This document shows positions 1 through 12,949 of a stretch of DNA of 64,000 nucleotides, piece by piece. The first letter of the stretch is position 1. Each line of letters begins with the position of its first letter. Source of the DNA: Symbiodinium natans (Eukaryota; Sar; Dinophyceae; Suessiales; Symbiodiniaceae); NCBI GenBank assembly GCA_905221605.1, contig CAJNDS010002667.1, positions 84,252 through 148,251 on the forward strand, read 5' to 3'. The position numbers and the translations under genes are program-made. The notes below the pieces were generated by a model that ran no database searches, was not told where the DNA came from, and worked only from the letters and a program-made list of their open reading frames with translations.

Positions 1-739
1 AGCGCGGCGCTTTGGGTTCAAAAGCATGGGTTTGGGATTTCGGGCGTGTTCGAAGCCAGTTGCGAAACAAGCGGCGATACAGGACCTTTAGTATGCGCTG
101 CGACTTTGAGCGAGTCGATCCTCGAAGGGAAGCGTGATACGGTCACACGGTAAAGGCCGAGCCGGAACGTTCCACCCAACATGCCACCGAAAACCTGGTA
201 GCAGCTCAACCCTTCAAACTTCAAACCTTCACTCAAAACACCTAAGCCCCAGCGAATTTGTCAAATCCTGAGGACTGGACGCCACCGTACCGCTCTCCTG
301 GATCCGGGCCTCCTTGTGGTTCGTCAGGGTTGAGGGCTGGGGGGCTTTGGGGGCTTTGGGGGGCATTGGAGGTTCAGGGTTCGGCGCACAGGGTTGGAAA
401 GAATATGATGCATAGCTGGTTCTCTCAAGATTCATTTCCTGCAGCATTGAAGGCCTCGTGAAGTTGAAGGTAAGAATCAAGATGCACGAGGAAGGAGCTG
501 GCATGGGCTGAGCTGCATGCTGAGTTGCCAGAGCAACTCTGCCTGTAAATATGTTAGGCGCCAGATGACTCGCGTGCCGTGCCAACACAGGTTGAGAGCA
601 AGCTTGCGACGTAAACCTCCCACCGGTTTGCTCCATTTGCTGTCACGGACTTTGCAGCCATCGAACTTTGTCGCGGCTTGCGGCGGGCGGCACACTCAAG
701 ATTTCAAAGTAGCCCTCCAAGGAATGCGCCCACCTCTGC
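1..739. other. no gene recognised
   Basis: Open frames here are short and overlap on both strands without a protein-like pattern. The stretch lies just past the 3' end of the ankyrin-type pseudogene and could hold its decayed continuation, but I could not recognise further ankyrin units. Confidence 0.4.
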
Positions 740-1186
740 CTACAACACCTTGGCCAGCGCGCAGCAACAATCCAAATCATTCGCTTCCGGCCACATCGGC
801 ATCACACCCCTGGTCGCCAGGTCTGCCATGTAATCATCAGGGGTAAAGCCGTATTCGTCAACCTTGTCTGTCGGGAGGCACAACCGAGAGCTGTTCTGCC
901 ACCAGACGTGACATTTGGATCTGCAGAATGCTGCAATATCTCCTCGATTTCTTCGAGTGGGCTGCAGCCAGCTGCTATCACGAGCTCCTCGATTTCCTCC
1001 TCTGAAGCACCAGAGAAGTCCATCAGGCAGCACGCTATCTCATCGTCCAAAGCAGAGCCTTCGGCCAGGACCTTTTGCCGGAAACGGTGTGCTCCACAGA
1101 TCTTCTGCACGTCGTGCTTCAACGTCCTTACGTTGTTTAAGTCTGCTGCGGGGATGGCGCCCATTTCTTATCCGAACACGCAGCAT
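740..1186 (-). pseudogene. decayed ubiquitin-like / ankyrin-repeat protein gene
   Basis: Read on the minus strand, a start codon at 1186-1184 gives MLRVRI. After a one-base frame change the frame from 1164 continues with GAIPAADLNNVRTLKHDVQ and then FRQKVLAEGSALDD, matching the ubiquitin-like N-terminal fold (hydrophobic start, 'VR-LK' helix, 'FRQ-LL---LDD' strand) of a family that is large in Symbiodiniaceae. It runs on to ASEEEIEELVIAAG, a negatively charged helix, and DPNVTSGGRTALGCAS, the first half of an ankyrin repeat. A second frame change leads to DKVDEYGFTP, the start of another ankyrin unit, which decays before a stop at about 740. Compared with typical members, the hydrophobic segment before the ASEEE helix is shortened and most ankyrin units are missing. 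Ankyrin repeats bind other proteins; the partner is unknown. Two frame breaks and the truncation indicate a dead or partial copy. An intron or sequencing errors could explain one break. Family assignment is by pattern recognition, not alignment. Confidence 0.65.
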
Positions 1187-1675
1187 CCCAGCGTTCCGCG
1201 GGCGGACGATGCAGGAGAGTACAGGGTCTCAACTTTTGTTGTACTTGTTCTGCTCTCTTGCTTGCCATTGTTAGCGGAGGTGTGTGTGAACACCTCACTG
1301 AGGTCTCAAGTCTTCAAGCTGAGCTCGCAGCCTCGGCGTGTCTTTGCAGCGCCTGTAGGACTGCCTCATGTGCACAGACGAGAAGATGGGGGTGAACAGT
1401 CGAGCTCCCATTGTTTTAGGTTGCTTTAGGTTGTTGTACCCTCCGGGAGGGCTCGATGACATGGGGGGAATCAAGTCATGTCCTGTGCGGTTCTCATGCC
1501 CATTCTTCAGGGTTTCGAGCAACGGTTTCGAGTTGACAGGGTTAAGGGTTGACAGGGTGTTGTCAGTCCTCAAGAAACATGCTTGCTTTTATGGGCCTTC
1601 TATGACGAAATCACAAAACGAATGTTGTCAAAATTATTTTACTTCGAACATCCTCACCCTCTCTTGGTAGAGATA
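1187..1675. other. no gene recognised, upstream of the ankyrin pseudogene
   Basis: This lies 5' of the pseudogene on the minus strand and directly before the 26-bp minisatellite. I see no promoter motif or spliced-leader relic in it. Confidence 0.35.
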
Positions 1676-1851
1676 CTCTGGGGTTGGGCATTCCAGGGAC
1701 ACTCTGGGGCTGGGCACTGCGGGGACAATCTGGGTTGGGCTCTCCAGGGAGACTCTGGGGTTGGGCACTGCAGGGAGACTCTGGGGTTGGGCACTCCAGG
1801 GACTCTGGGGTTGGGCACTCCAGGGACACTTTGGGGTTGGGCACTCCAGGG
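1676..1851 (+). repeat. 26-bp minisatellite, about 7 copies
   Basis: Seven consecutive units share the core CTCTGGGGTTGGGCACTCCA followed by GGGA or GGGACA. Unit length is 24-26 bp and units differ by one to four bases. The core holds GGGG and GGG runs. Open frames across it on both strands are repeats read as protein and are not genes. Confidence 0.9.
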
Positions 1852-3984
1852 ATGAGCGAGGAGTAGACCGGGCGAGAAGAATTCCGGGCGAGGAGTCGAG
1901 TTTGAAATCTAACAACCCCACACCGAGGGTGGGGAATGACAAAGTGACCCACATCAGGCAAGCTCTGGAACCCCAGTTTCCGCCCGTGCGTGCACAATGC
2001 GCGGCTGTCGCGACTTACATGGTCAAGCAACAGCTCCCCGAAAACCTCGTTGCCTGCCCGATGTTGGCTTGGCCAAAAACAACCCTGCGAGTCCAGCATC
2101 AATGTTTTCCTCGGAAACAACGCATTTTTGGTCCTCAGAACAACCAGACTGCAGGTCGGTTGGGGCGGCTTTACCTTGTTGTCTCTAGGAGTTCTGCATT
2201 CTGCTCCCGGCCAGACATGCGTAACAAACCAGTGTTCGGAAAAAATCAGGAAAGAGCAAGCGCGGTCAGAGTCGTTGGCACTTCGGGCTTTATTGCCTAT
2301 AGGACCTAAGAAGTGTTGCACATTCCTAGGGCCGCCTGAGTAGCCTGAGTTCCTTTCCCTTCCTTTCGTTTCCGGTCCTCCTGCGCAATCAAAAAGGTCT
2401 GCGGCACACCGCACTCAAGACCCAAACAGAAAATCGCCAAGCCCTGACCCGCAGAACCGCTAAACATCGGGACTTCCACTCTAACACCACTGACAAAGCC
2501 GGAGCCCGACGGCATCCCCCAACATAGCCTCTGAGCCGCCGAAGTGAACGATCACCTCGCGGCCTTCCAAGGGTGCCAAGGGCTTGGGGCCTTTTTTTTT
2601 GGGGGAGCAAAGGCAAAAGCATGCAGAGCGCATTCCTCTGCCGGGTTCTCACTTGTTCCTGCTCTGAAAGCCTTCCTTTTTGCACCTAGCAAGAAAAAAG
2701 GTTCGCTCCTTTACGAACCCCTCAGCCCGCTTCAGCTGACAAAATGCAACCCCGACCTCTGAACCCCCCTCTGAACCCCCCTGCTCTCTCAGTTGCGCCC
2801 CGCTTTCTTCGACTCGGTCTGCCAAGTGCTGCAAAGCACCAGCACCGAAGTCTTGTACATCCACCTGCGCTGCATCTAGGCTTTTCCGCTTTGGGAGCTC
2901 AGGGGTCGGAGTGTATCTAGGATATGAGGTTTAGTGCACCAGGGCACACCCTTGAGTGGCTAAATGGTTTCAAATGACTTTTGCTTGTCTCTTGCGGCTT
3001 CCTTGTCCCTGGGTCCTCAACCTTGGAAAACACAACCTCGAAATGCCCATATTACAGCCGCACGTCATTGCATGTTCCCCTTTTCTATGTGCCATGCAAG
3101 TGTGAGGACGTGCACTGCATGCAGCCAGCCCAGGCATCGCCACTTGGCTCGCCATGCATCAACGCCGCAAATTACATGTGTCACAGCATTCCCATGTCAG
3201 TGCCAGCTCAGGTCCCCACCCCGAGCTGGCCCCACAAAAAGGCTAAACTCAAACACCTCAATCACCCCACTAAGCTCATGAGAACATGCGCGATGAAACT
3301 TTCCGACCGCCGAAAGCCGGACCTCCAGCCTGCGGCCGCATGTGTCCTGTTAATCCTAGATTGCCTCGAACGCCTGCAATCCTCTCAAATCTCCTGAGAA
3401 CCCAAAAGACCCTCAAGACCTTAAACTCCACGAACCTCCTTGAGCCGTGGATCGGAAGTCCTTAAAGCTAACGACTCTGAACATTACTTACCCTCCTTAG
3501 ACTCCTTACTCTTGAATTATAAAGGCGTTAGTCCTACGATGGATTCACCTTGTGGGGATGGCCCTGCATGGCAGAAACCTTGGCACGCAGGACATTTTGT
3601 CGCATGGGTTGTGGGGTTGGGGAATGGACCCGTGCATTTTGGTCAGGCACGGGCTAAGCCCGTGCCCTGCCAGTGCTCATGAAGACTACAACGATTACAA
3701 CCCTGCTTTCGGAGGATATTTCTATTGAGGGGTTGAATGGCTTTTGCTGAGAGCATGCGGCTCTAGCTTCCGTTCCCCTGTAGAGTGGCTAGTGGCCCTG
3801 GTCTCTTGCGGCCTGATGTCCTCCTCGAGGCTTGCACTTCTTTACTTTAATTTTTCTCGGGGGTGGGGGGTGCATCAAGGCCTGGGCTAGAATCGGCTAG
3901 AGAGGTTTAGGCCGGATAAGTCGAGGCGTCTTGCTTAAGTGGCGAGGGTTGAGGTTTAGAGCCCCTCGAGAAACAAGTCACCGG

Positions 3985-4000
3985 CCCCCCCCCCCCCCCC
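3985..4000. repeat. mononucleotide C16 run
   Basis: Sixteen C in a row on the plus strand, one of about a dozen C or G runs of ten or more in the window. Confidence 0.95.
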
Positions 4001-6841
4001 TCCCAGGTATCTCTTCTCGAACCCCGAGTAACAGCAAAGCCCACCCCATCCTAAAACTCCCCAAAAATCGATACGTCAGAGACCTGAAAACTACGCAACC
4101 TCGAACGCTGATCCTTGGGTGCACGGCAATGAGCTGCACCGCCCCGGCTTCGGCCACCTTCCGCGCGGATTCAGGGCCTTGGCCGAGGGATAAGGTTGCA
4201 GGCTTCGGGGAGGTTTTGGGCGGTTAGTTCAGGAGGGGATGCTCAGACTGGTTTTGCGAGTGCCCCGAACGTCCGGAAGCCTGTGCTGAGAAAGCAAGTT
4301 TTTGGCGGTCAAGCCTCCGAACGTGAAGACCCCTGCGCTCTACACCCGCTAGCCCCACACCATAAAGTTTGGTGCTTGGGTCCAGGTTTTGCTGTTTATT
4401 GTCTTTTTGGCCCAACTCAAGCTGATTTTGCCGTGAGCGGCAGGCTGTGAGAACTCCAGCTGTTCAGGACGGTACTGTAAGCCCAACAAACCCCGAACCC
4501 AAACACCAGAAAGCGGGCGGTATCAAGGTGCGGCGTGTGGCCAGCAATGCGAGCATGGCGAATGTGAGACTGGAAGTCTCATGAGGGGAGCGGCTGAATA
4601 AGGCCCTCAAGGGCGTGTACCATCCCTGCTGTGTGCTGGGGCCATGAACCTGAACCCTTGAACCCCGCAAACCCTTGCGGTACACAGACTGCGTTTCCGA
4701 AAGCTGAGACCATCTCCAGCCAAACTCCACCGCCAGGCCAGGAAGCACCCAGCAGTCTGGCAAGGGCCCAGTGTAGGAGGGGTCTGCAGGTGATGAGAGA
4801 AGGTTTAAAGAGTTTGTTTAGTTGAAGTTTAAGGGATCGTTTACCTGTATCCCCTAAGCCCAAGCCGAAGTGAAGCAGAGCTTGGGAGATTTCTCAGATT
4901 TTACGCAGATCTTTCAGATGCAGGCACTCCACGGGCAGATTGGCAACAAGCAGGAGCTGGATTCTCGCACGCCACGATTCCCTGCACAACGCTGACTTTT
5001 CAAGTCCCCTCTGTTCAAAGGCTGAGAGGACAGGTTAATTATAAGTTTTCGGCGAAGGTTCAGAGCAGGGGAAAGCTTTGATCCGAGAGGGAAGCTTCGA
5101 AATGTCCCTAAACTATTTGAAAGTCTCTGGGAGCCGTGAACATGTTCTCTCATGGGTGAAAAAGCGGAGCAGTCGCTCGATAGCCTTTTCGGGTTTTCGG
5201 GAGAAGATCAAGAATCCTGCACCGTCCCTCCTGCAAGGCTACGAGCGTTTCCGGGACTAGGATATCTGAACCACATTAACGTAAATCTCAAACGCTAGAC
5301 ACGTGACCATTTAACGGAAAAAAAGAGAGCTAAAATGCCAAGCAGCACTAAGCAAAGCACCTAGCAAAGGTAGCACACCACTGAAGGTGTGAGGAGGTTG
5401 AGACCGCCCTCCCTTCCTTCCCCCCTTTGGCCCGGCAGCGCCTGGATGACCGAGGAGCTGGGGTATTGGTGCCTTGTTGCGGTCTCTAACACGCGCCATT
5501 GACTAACAACGTTGGATTTAAAATTCAAGCCCCGGGCCTTGTCTTTGAGGTTGGATGAATGAGATTCTGGTACCGCTTTACGTTCGGCTGATACTGCTTT
5601 AAGTTCGGAATTTTTGTGATGCGGTCATGGCTCACCAGGGTTCCCGACGCTCGACCCAAAGCCCTCGACCCCGGTTTGAATCCCTTCAGATCTTTAGGGC
5701 TTGCAAGCCGGACTTAACGACCCACGATGCTCCAAGTTGCTGAGCTGGCGTTAGGAATCTGCAAACCCGGCGACTGCTGCCATTCGATCATCAGTGCTAA
5801 GATCACCTAAACAGACGCACAGCGCTACATTCTACAGCTAATCTAGACTTCCCTGAAACCACTTTCCAAAGAATTCTGAACAACCCTCTTCTGCACGCGT
5901 TGCGGAGTCAACCCAACCTCGAATTCCTCGTTCCACACAGGACAAGCCCGGCATCCTCATGGGGCCCCGTCCCATACCACAACACCAGTTCAAGGATGCT
6001 GCCGCTGGACCCTTGAGACCCTGAATACGGCCACAAACCCTCGCTTGGAGTCCCCGGCATGGCTTTGAGCATCCTGGGAAGGGCGCCGCTGGCCAAGACC
6101 AGAGCTAGGCATTCAGGGCTCTCGCCGCCCAGGCCTGGCCAGTGGGGCTTTTGAGGAGGTTCGGGATGGTTTTACCTCCTGCGGGAAGGTTTTGGATGGG
6201 ACTTCGTTCCGGGCTTCTTGCTTTGGAGTGTGTCGACTAGCTTCACGGGCCTGCTTGTAGACTTCAAGCAGCGGAGGTGTTGCTTCAGTGACGTCTTGTT
6301 GATCGTTTTAGGGTTAAGGATTGATCCAGTTAGAACGAAAAGTGATTGAGGAGTTCATACGCCTGCAAATCTCAACATGAAAGCTAGACGAAAGTCTTTC
6401 GGGGTTCAGGCATTGGGCTGTACAACGCTGCAAGTTGCGTGTTTATGACTCATGGCGCGAAAGGATGCGAAAGGCATCAGCTTGACGCATCGCGACGGAT
6501 AGCCTTTGGGTCTCCTTGAAAGCCAACGAATGTCACCAAGCCATTGCAACCCCTCCTTGAAACATAGACAAACTGCCTATGCTCCAATGCCGTCTCAAGG
6601 AGGAAGCGAGAAGGGCATGAAGTTTGAGGTACAACTTCAATGCTCCCAGCATGGGGTTTTGCTCTGGAGCCCTGAACTCGTTTCATGTAGTCAGCTCGGA
6701 AATTACTAAGGCGGGCGCTCTGCAAGAAAACCGCGCACTGCTCCTGCACCTTCCTCGACGGCTGAAGGTTTTAGAACTTAGTTGGCCAGAGCCACTCTGC
6801 TTGCCGGACTCGCGCCTCGAAACCCTTGCAGAAACAGGCTT

Positions 6842-6859
6842 GGGGGGGGGGGGGGGGGG
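6842..6859. repeat. mononucleotide G18 run
   Basis: Eighteen G in a row on the plus strand, a strong candidate for a quadruplex-type structure. Confidence 0.95.
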
Positions 6860-8646
6860 TGGCCCTCTCCCTGCCCTGAGCCTTGCTAAACCTTACTGGT
6901 GCTTGAATTGCTCATGCGACAGCAGCGAGCCAAGCTGAAACCCAAAATCTATGAAGCCCTCAAACCCAAAGCTGCAAGTTGGCAATTGGAAAAGCTCCAT
7001 TCTGAATACTGCCTTGATAGCCCTCTTGGGAGAATGTCCTCATGGAGATGAAGTCCGCCATGAGCTGGCAAAGTCCTGCTGGAAAACGGTCATGCCCCCA
7101 AAAAAGCAGGGAGAGGCTCGCGGGGTCAATCAGCTTCGACAACCCTGCTTGCAGGCCAGTTTAGCCTGCAATCGTTTTGAACCTCAAAGGACCCCCAGTG
7201 CATTCTTCTACACACTTTCGTTGTACCTGACATTTGCCGGGTGGGGGGGGGGGGAAGGAACACACTGGCGGCACACTGGGAACCTGATGTGAGTATGGCT
7301 GTTGTAGCGATATCACGTGCGGAGGAGTGCTCCACTTTGATAAGTGAGCCGATCGTGGGCGAGCCACGAGGTTCAAGTAGAAACCACCCCAACGTAGACT
7401 TGGCCGAGTAAGTTCCTTGTTGCTACATCCCAAGCTCGTTTCGCCAGGCTTGGAATGCATGTGTCCCGCTTCTGTTGATGGAAACCAAACAGGTGCAGCA
7501 GGGCGTCCAACTTAAGACTAACTGATACGTGTGGCGGGCAGGAAGATGCATGTTACACCCAACCCCCCCTAAAACCCCCTTCAAGTTTGGGTTGGCAGCG
7601 CTCCAGGCAGGCCCCCAGCGGAGGCGAAGCCCGCTGCAGGGTGGTTTTGCGAGCCGAGCAGGTGCAACACCTCGGTGACACGGGAGGTTTTTGGCCCAGG
7701 GCTTTACAAGTGCAGAAGTGCAGTGTGGAGCAAGTACAGCTTCTGTTCTGGTCTTGCTGGCTTTGGGTCTGTCGGGCTGCTGAGGCAAAAAGTCAAGACG
7801 TTGTCACGGCATGTGGAAACCTCTGTAGTCAGCGGCATCTTACCCTACAGAGCCAGGAGTAGGCCGTCGGCATAATGAGCTTGATGCACTTGAAGGCTAG
7901 GGCACAATGAGCCGTGTGTTCCCCAAACACCAGAACCTCACAGACTCTCAGGTATGGCAAAAAGGTCGAAAGGTTGGGGCTCAGGGGTCTTGGAGCCGGC
8001 CAAGACCCCAAGAACTCAACCCCAGAATGAGAAAACTCTAGACACTAAGCCGCCCTCTTTCTCTACCAAGGGGCCGAAATGGCGAGCAAATGTATCCTTA
8101 GGAATCAGCATTGTGGGATGCAGGTTTGCTTTCACAATGAAGCCTAAACCGGCTAAAACCTTAGCACAGCATTCTCTTGGAGTTGGTCCCAGACAGTCCT
8201 CTGGGGGATTCTCCCTTTGCTAAGGAAGTTGCTGGGTTTCGACGGGTCCAAGGCCCGGTGGGGCATCTAAGCCTAGGACGCCAGCCCCGAGCTCCCAACC
8301 TTCTAGGCGTTGACGTCATTAGTGCCCGGAAAGTTGTTTGCGGAGTAGCCGGCCGAATCCGCTCCCCTTAAAGCTGGCCTTTACATTTTGCCCCAGGCGC
8401 TGGTCACCCGGCATTCGGACACTCGCCTCGGCTGCAAAGGCTTGGGGCTCTTTGGACAGGGTGAATGTGTTTGGGCTTGTGTCTCAGCACCTGAACGACA
8501 AAGTCAACAAAACGAAGTGGCGCTACATCCGCAGTACACGCTTATGTCTGCCCTTGACCTTGTACCTAAAGCAGTTCATGAAGCCTCCGACTCTATACCC
8601 ACACACACTCACCGTGTTTTCGAGTGCTGGATGGTTAGAAGCAGCA

Positions 8647-8706
8647 GCTGCTGCTGCTGCTGCTGCTGGTGGTGGTGGTGGTGGTGGTGGTGGTGGTGGT
8701 GGTGGT
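8647..8706. repeat. compound trinucleotide (GCT)7(GGT)13
   Basis: Seven GCT units pass directly into thirteen GGT units, after two GCA units. The plus frame through it reads poly-Ala then poly-Gly inside a 153-codon frame (8338-8799) with no other recognisable feature. It may be a coding repeat, but nothing independent supports that. Confidence 0.9.
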
Positions 8707-10256
8707 GGCAGAGGCAGTGATGGCGGCGTTTGTTACGTGGTCCAAACGCTGCTGTCCCCCCTTGAGAAAACCCATTCAAGGGAAGTTGAGAATATTTGAG
8801 AAGCAACGGATACCTTCAGACATCTCTGGCTGCTGCCCTGCGACTGCCAGAACACGAGGCGCACCCGCTGTGGCAGCTTGGGCAACGCAAACCTCGCTCC
8901 GCAGGCAGGCCTCGTCAGCATTCTTCAGCCCCCCCCCCCGTCGCAAAAAAAGCCAAACATGGTCCTACAAACGGGCTTACGACTTTGGCTGTGGGTCGGG
9001 GCTCTGAGGTTTTGGCTCTATGGAATGTCTAGGGTTTGAAGTTTCCAGGCTGTAGTGCTGGGGGCAAGCAATTATTCATGTTGTCTGAATTTGCGAGTTG
9101 CGCGTGCTGAAGCGTAAGTGGCCGTCATCATCCCATCCTGACCACCACCGATGCCCCTACACACAGACCTACACGCCTGAAGGTTCATTGGGGTAAGGTT
9201 TTCTGAGAGCGCACGTGCCAGCACAACTGCATCCAAGTCGCATTGTTGAGTGCGTTGAGGGCGCACTCCTGCAGGGTTTTGCCCGGCGAAGCACCCAAAC
9301 CCTGGGATCAGCCTGTCCATTTCGACATGGCTGCAGCTAGCGTAAGACAGGAGATAGGAGAGGGTGGGACCGCAGGTTAGGAGCCTGTGGACTTTTGTTT
9401 GGGTCCTGGTTCAGGTCTCGCGCTGGAAGAAGCTGCACAGCACCTTTACCCCGAGCAGTGCTCAACTGGGACCAGTGCTAAGTGCCCAAGGCAGCACACC
9501 GCACACGGCCACTACAACCTTATTGCCGTTCAATTTTTCTTCACCATTGCCACAGGCTGATGCCCCAACGCGCCTCTGGTGCAGACATGTTTGTGTAGCA
9601 CGTTCAGAGTCCAACAAAGCAGCCTAAGCCCATCCCTGGCTGTCGGCTCCTGAACCTCCGGCGAGGTGTCGTGCGTCTCCAGCGCCTGCGGGATTCAGGC
9701 AGCCTTGAAATCTGAGGATGCGCGTGGCTGAAGGCTGAAGGATACAGGATTGAACAATTGGGCAGCGGAGGCTCAGATAGGGCTACGCCGCTCCAGGGCC
9801 CAAGCCCGGCCAAGCCCTGAGGACTCGGGTTCTGGGCTTACAGTGCATGGCTTCCGGCTCAGGGCCTGCCTCGACCGAGCAAGTGGCCATGAACTGAGAC
9901 GGCTTCTAGTGACTTGTTATTGAGCTCGTAGGAGAGTGAAGTGAAGCCAAACAAAAAACCATAGCCTCTAGAACATAATGTCCTTTACGGTTGAGAAACA
10001 GTTCAGCCTGAAGTTAGCATTTCCAAACTAAGTGGAAATGGCCACAAGGCCTTGACTAACAGCGCCACCGCACCACTGCCGATGACCTGAAGTTACAGGG
10101 AAGCAGGTTTGCATTTAGAAAGTGTAGAGAAATGGATCTCGCGTTTCTCGCGTTGCGCGCATGCTGAACGGTTATGAGCTTGCGCCCTACTCAGGCTGAA
10201 AGGTGCTGCCGGGTCCTCGGGTTCTGGTCCAGACTGCCGTATCCCTCTGCGTGTAT
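8707..10256. other. no gene recognised
   Basis: Only short overlapping frames. A C run of about ten lies near 8929. No conserved domain, RNA gene or repeat array seen. Confidence 0.4.
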
Positions 10257-10286
10257 TTGTATGTATGTATGGATGTATGTACATAT

Positions 10287-10321
<35 letters not shown>
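10257..10321. repeat. TATG / (TA)n microsatellite
   Basis: A few TATG units lead into an almost uninterrupted alternating TA tract from about 10282 to 10321. The local AT-richness stands out from the GC-balanced surroundings. Confidence 0.9.
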
Positions 10322-12743
10322 GCAGCTTTAGGATTGACTTCCAGTGAGTTACGGTGTTGCACTGCAGTCGGGCAGTCCAACACACAACGCGACTCTGCAT
10401 CCATGTACATGCAGAGGTGTATTCGGAGCGCAAGGCCCTGCAAGCCGCCCTTGAAACTCAAGCTTTAGGGCTTGCGCCTTTGGGGGTTCAGTAGAGTTTG
10501 GGGCCGTTTGGGCAGGTAGGGTTCGGCGTTGGCCTTCATAACAACAAAAAAGCACAGCCCGAGGACGTTGGACACGAAAATCAGTAAACTTAAAATTTCC
10601 AAAAACCCTCAGGCCTCAAGGGTCACAGCTCCCCTCATCCGCGAGCCTGTGGAAGCACCTCCCCACCAGCGCACACGAGGTTGCCCAGGAGCGCAGCGCC
10701 GCACGCCTGGACCTCTTTTGCATCTTGAAGTGGCTTGCTGTGAAACTGTTGTCTCTCGTCCCTGTGACCGTCACGTGAGGAACTGTTGTCGGCGAAAAAT
10801 TGCATTCAGACCGCTTTAAATCAGGAGGTCCCTCATCCTAAGATCCAAAATGCAGAGAGGGTCAATGCAGAAGCTCTTGAGCCCCCAAATCAAAGTGCCA
10901 CACCCTAAGACCGAGACAATCAGCGCAAAGCATCCCGAAAACAACTGTTCCGCTAATGCCTGAAACAACACACAACGCTATCCCGCGCAAGCGAAGCAAC
11001 AACAGTACTACCACAAACGCCAATGGCCCTGAAGCTAAGTCTCAGGACTTGCTTACTTCAACTTGCACGTCTTACACCCGCACCCTGCACTCCCAAGCCC
11101 CCCCCCCCCCCACCCTTCAGCGGACCGAGCCCCCACAACAAACAAACACAACCAAACAACAGAAGCAAGCAAGCAAACACACAACAAACAATACTTCTTC
11201 TGTGTGCTCTGCAAAACATGGTTTGAAGGCTTTTCGGGTGTAAACTTTGACTCTTTCATCAGAGTAAACTTCACAGCATGCCCCGTGGTTGAGTAAAGCC
11301 TCAAAGGATTGAGGAGTGCTCTTCTTGCTCCATAACCTTTCGAGGTCTTTCGGGCATCTGGGATGAGGATGTGCCCCTTCAGTGTCCTAAAGCCCTAAGC
11401 ATTTGGCTTCAGGGGCTTGAGCTCCAAGCCCCAAGCGTCCTGTAGAGGGGGCCCTTGGGCTAGATGTGCGAGAATACAAAGGGAGGGTTGAGGGCGAACT
11501 GTCATCCGAAGTCCCCCCACCTTGAACCCCGAAACTACCCGAAACGTCGCAATACGTTTCAGTACCCTTTAATGCCATGCGCCCTCAGCATCCTCTTGAA
11601 CCTCCAAAAAGCTTTGGGCCCGATCCTCTGCCACGCCCTGATGGCCGGAGAGCGCAGCGATGGAGCAGCGCAGCCTGAGGTTTTTGGGGTTCATGGGGGA
11701 TTTGCACGTAGGATTTCGCTAGGGGCTTACAGTCCTCATGACTGGCATGTGTCTTTAGAGAACTCTCCTTCTGAGACGTTTCCGAAGGCCGTCTTTGAGA
11801 GCAGCATTTTCATCAAAGCTTCCGCCCCTGGACCAAGCTCCCATGCGTTCCCTAAGTCCCCAGGATGTTGAGAGAGCAACAACAATGTGTTGAGTGCTCT
11901 GCTCTCCGATTCAACGGTTTTCGCGTCTCCTTAAAGGTCATTTCGCTGCCCAGCGGCCCGCCACCCGCCGCGACGGTGGTGAGATCCTCTCGAGGCAGCT
12001 GCTTCTCAAGGTCAATGCGAGTCATGCATGTTAAGGGCTCTTGGCAGGTAGACAAGGCGCTTGGCAGATAAGACAAAAAGGGCTGGAACTGATATTCGAA
12101 CAACCTCACAAAAACAACAACAGCATGAAGATCACATTCGGCTGCTCGGAATCGTGCCATCCTCTTCGACTCATTCGGCGAAGTAGAACCCCGATTGAAA
12201 GCAAAGTTCTAAACTCTCTTTCAGAGCTTTCCAAGTCAAAAGTCAGACCCTAAACACAGCCTGCGAAATTATTAAGACCATATCTGATGATACGCTTCGA
12301 TGTAGGACAGCAGGCACTTACACTATTCCTAAGATGCTTACAGCTACCCTGCCAAAGACAACAATGAGTTTCTCTTCAAAGCTCTTCACTTACTCAGAAT
12401 TTTATTGAAAAAACTCTGGATTCTAACTGAAGACCACAAGAATAAATTCAGGTTGCAAGAGCACTGTCGATAATATGTTCGTGCTTTCTATTAAATGAAC
12501 CTGCAATTTTGCGGGTTTGCAGTCGGAGCATCGGGACTGGATGAGCTCACATAGGGTAGAACCCCATCGACTTGAGTCTCCTCCTACTCCCTGCACACTG
12601 CCACTTTCAGATTCCATCGCGTTTTTCTGTCACTCATGCCCGATCCACAATGCCTGCGCGGATTTCAGATGGCGATGTTAATCTCGCCCGTGCACATGTT
12701 GTTTTTTGACGTTCTTCTTTTTGCGCTTTCTGTCGCTTATGCG
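10322..12743. other. 2.4 kb without a recognised gene
   Basis: Contains a C14 run at 11098-11111 followed by an AAACAAACACAAC-rich stretch to about 11190. No frame has recognisable protein character. Confidence 0.4.
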
Positions 12744-12949
12744 TTTTCCGCTTCCACCTTTCGTTTCTTATGCCACTCATGCCCTTTCCACTGTCCACGG
12801 TCTACTTCCACTTCTTCCGCCACTCGCGTCCTTACCACTTTCCACCTCCAAAAGGTTTGAGATGTGGAGAGAAGGAAATGGAAAGGACACAGGCTCAAAC
12901 AACATATGGACAGTGGAAAAGACAAATAGGACAAAATGGAAAGCGGAAA
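12744..12949. repeat. imperfect inverted repeat, pyrimidine arm then purine arm
   Basis: The left part holds TTTTCCGCTTCCA (12744-12756) and TTTCCACTGTCC (12785-12796). The right part holds the reverse complements GGACAGTGGAAA (12908-12919, exact) and TGGAAAGCGGAAA (12937-12949, one base different). Between the matching words the arms differ, so the fold is imperfect. The left half is strongly pyrimidine-rich and the right half purine-rich. It could be an old inverted duplication of a short repeat family. Confidence 0.5.

Larger units (their letters stand above)
1852..8646. other. 6.8 kb without a recognised gene
   Basis: No open frame in this stretch shows a recognisable domain or splice-bounded exon. 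Notable contents are a C16 run at 3985-4000, a G18 run at 6842-6859 and a G12 run at 7243-7254. Scattered single copies of telomere-like heptamers also occur. Very short exons cannot be excluded. Confidence 0.4.

Noticed and set aside
1611-2414. 267-codon minus frame
   Set aside because: A third of it is the 26-bp minisatellite and the rest lacks protein-like composition.
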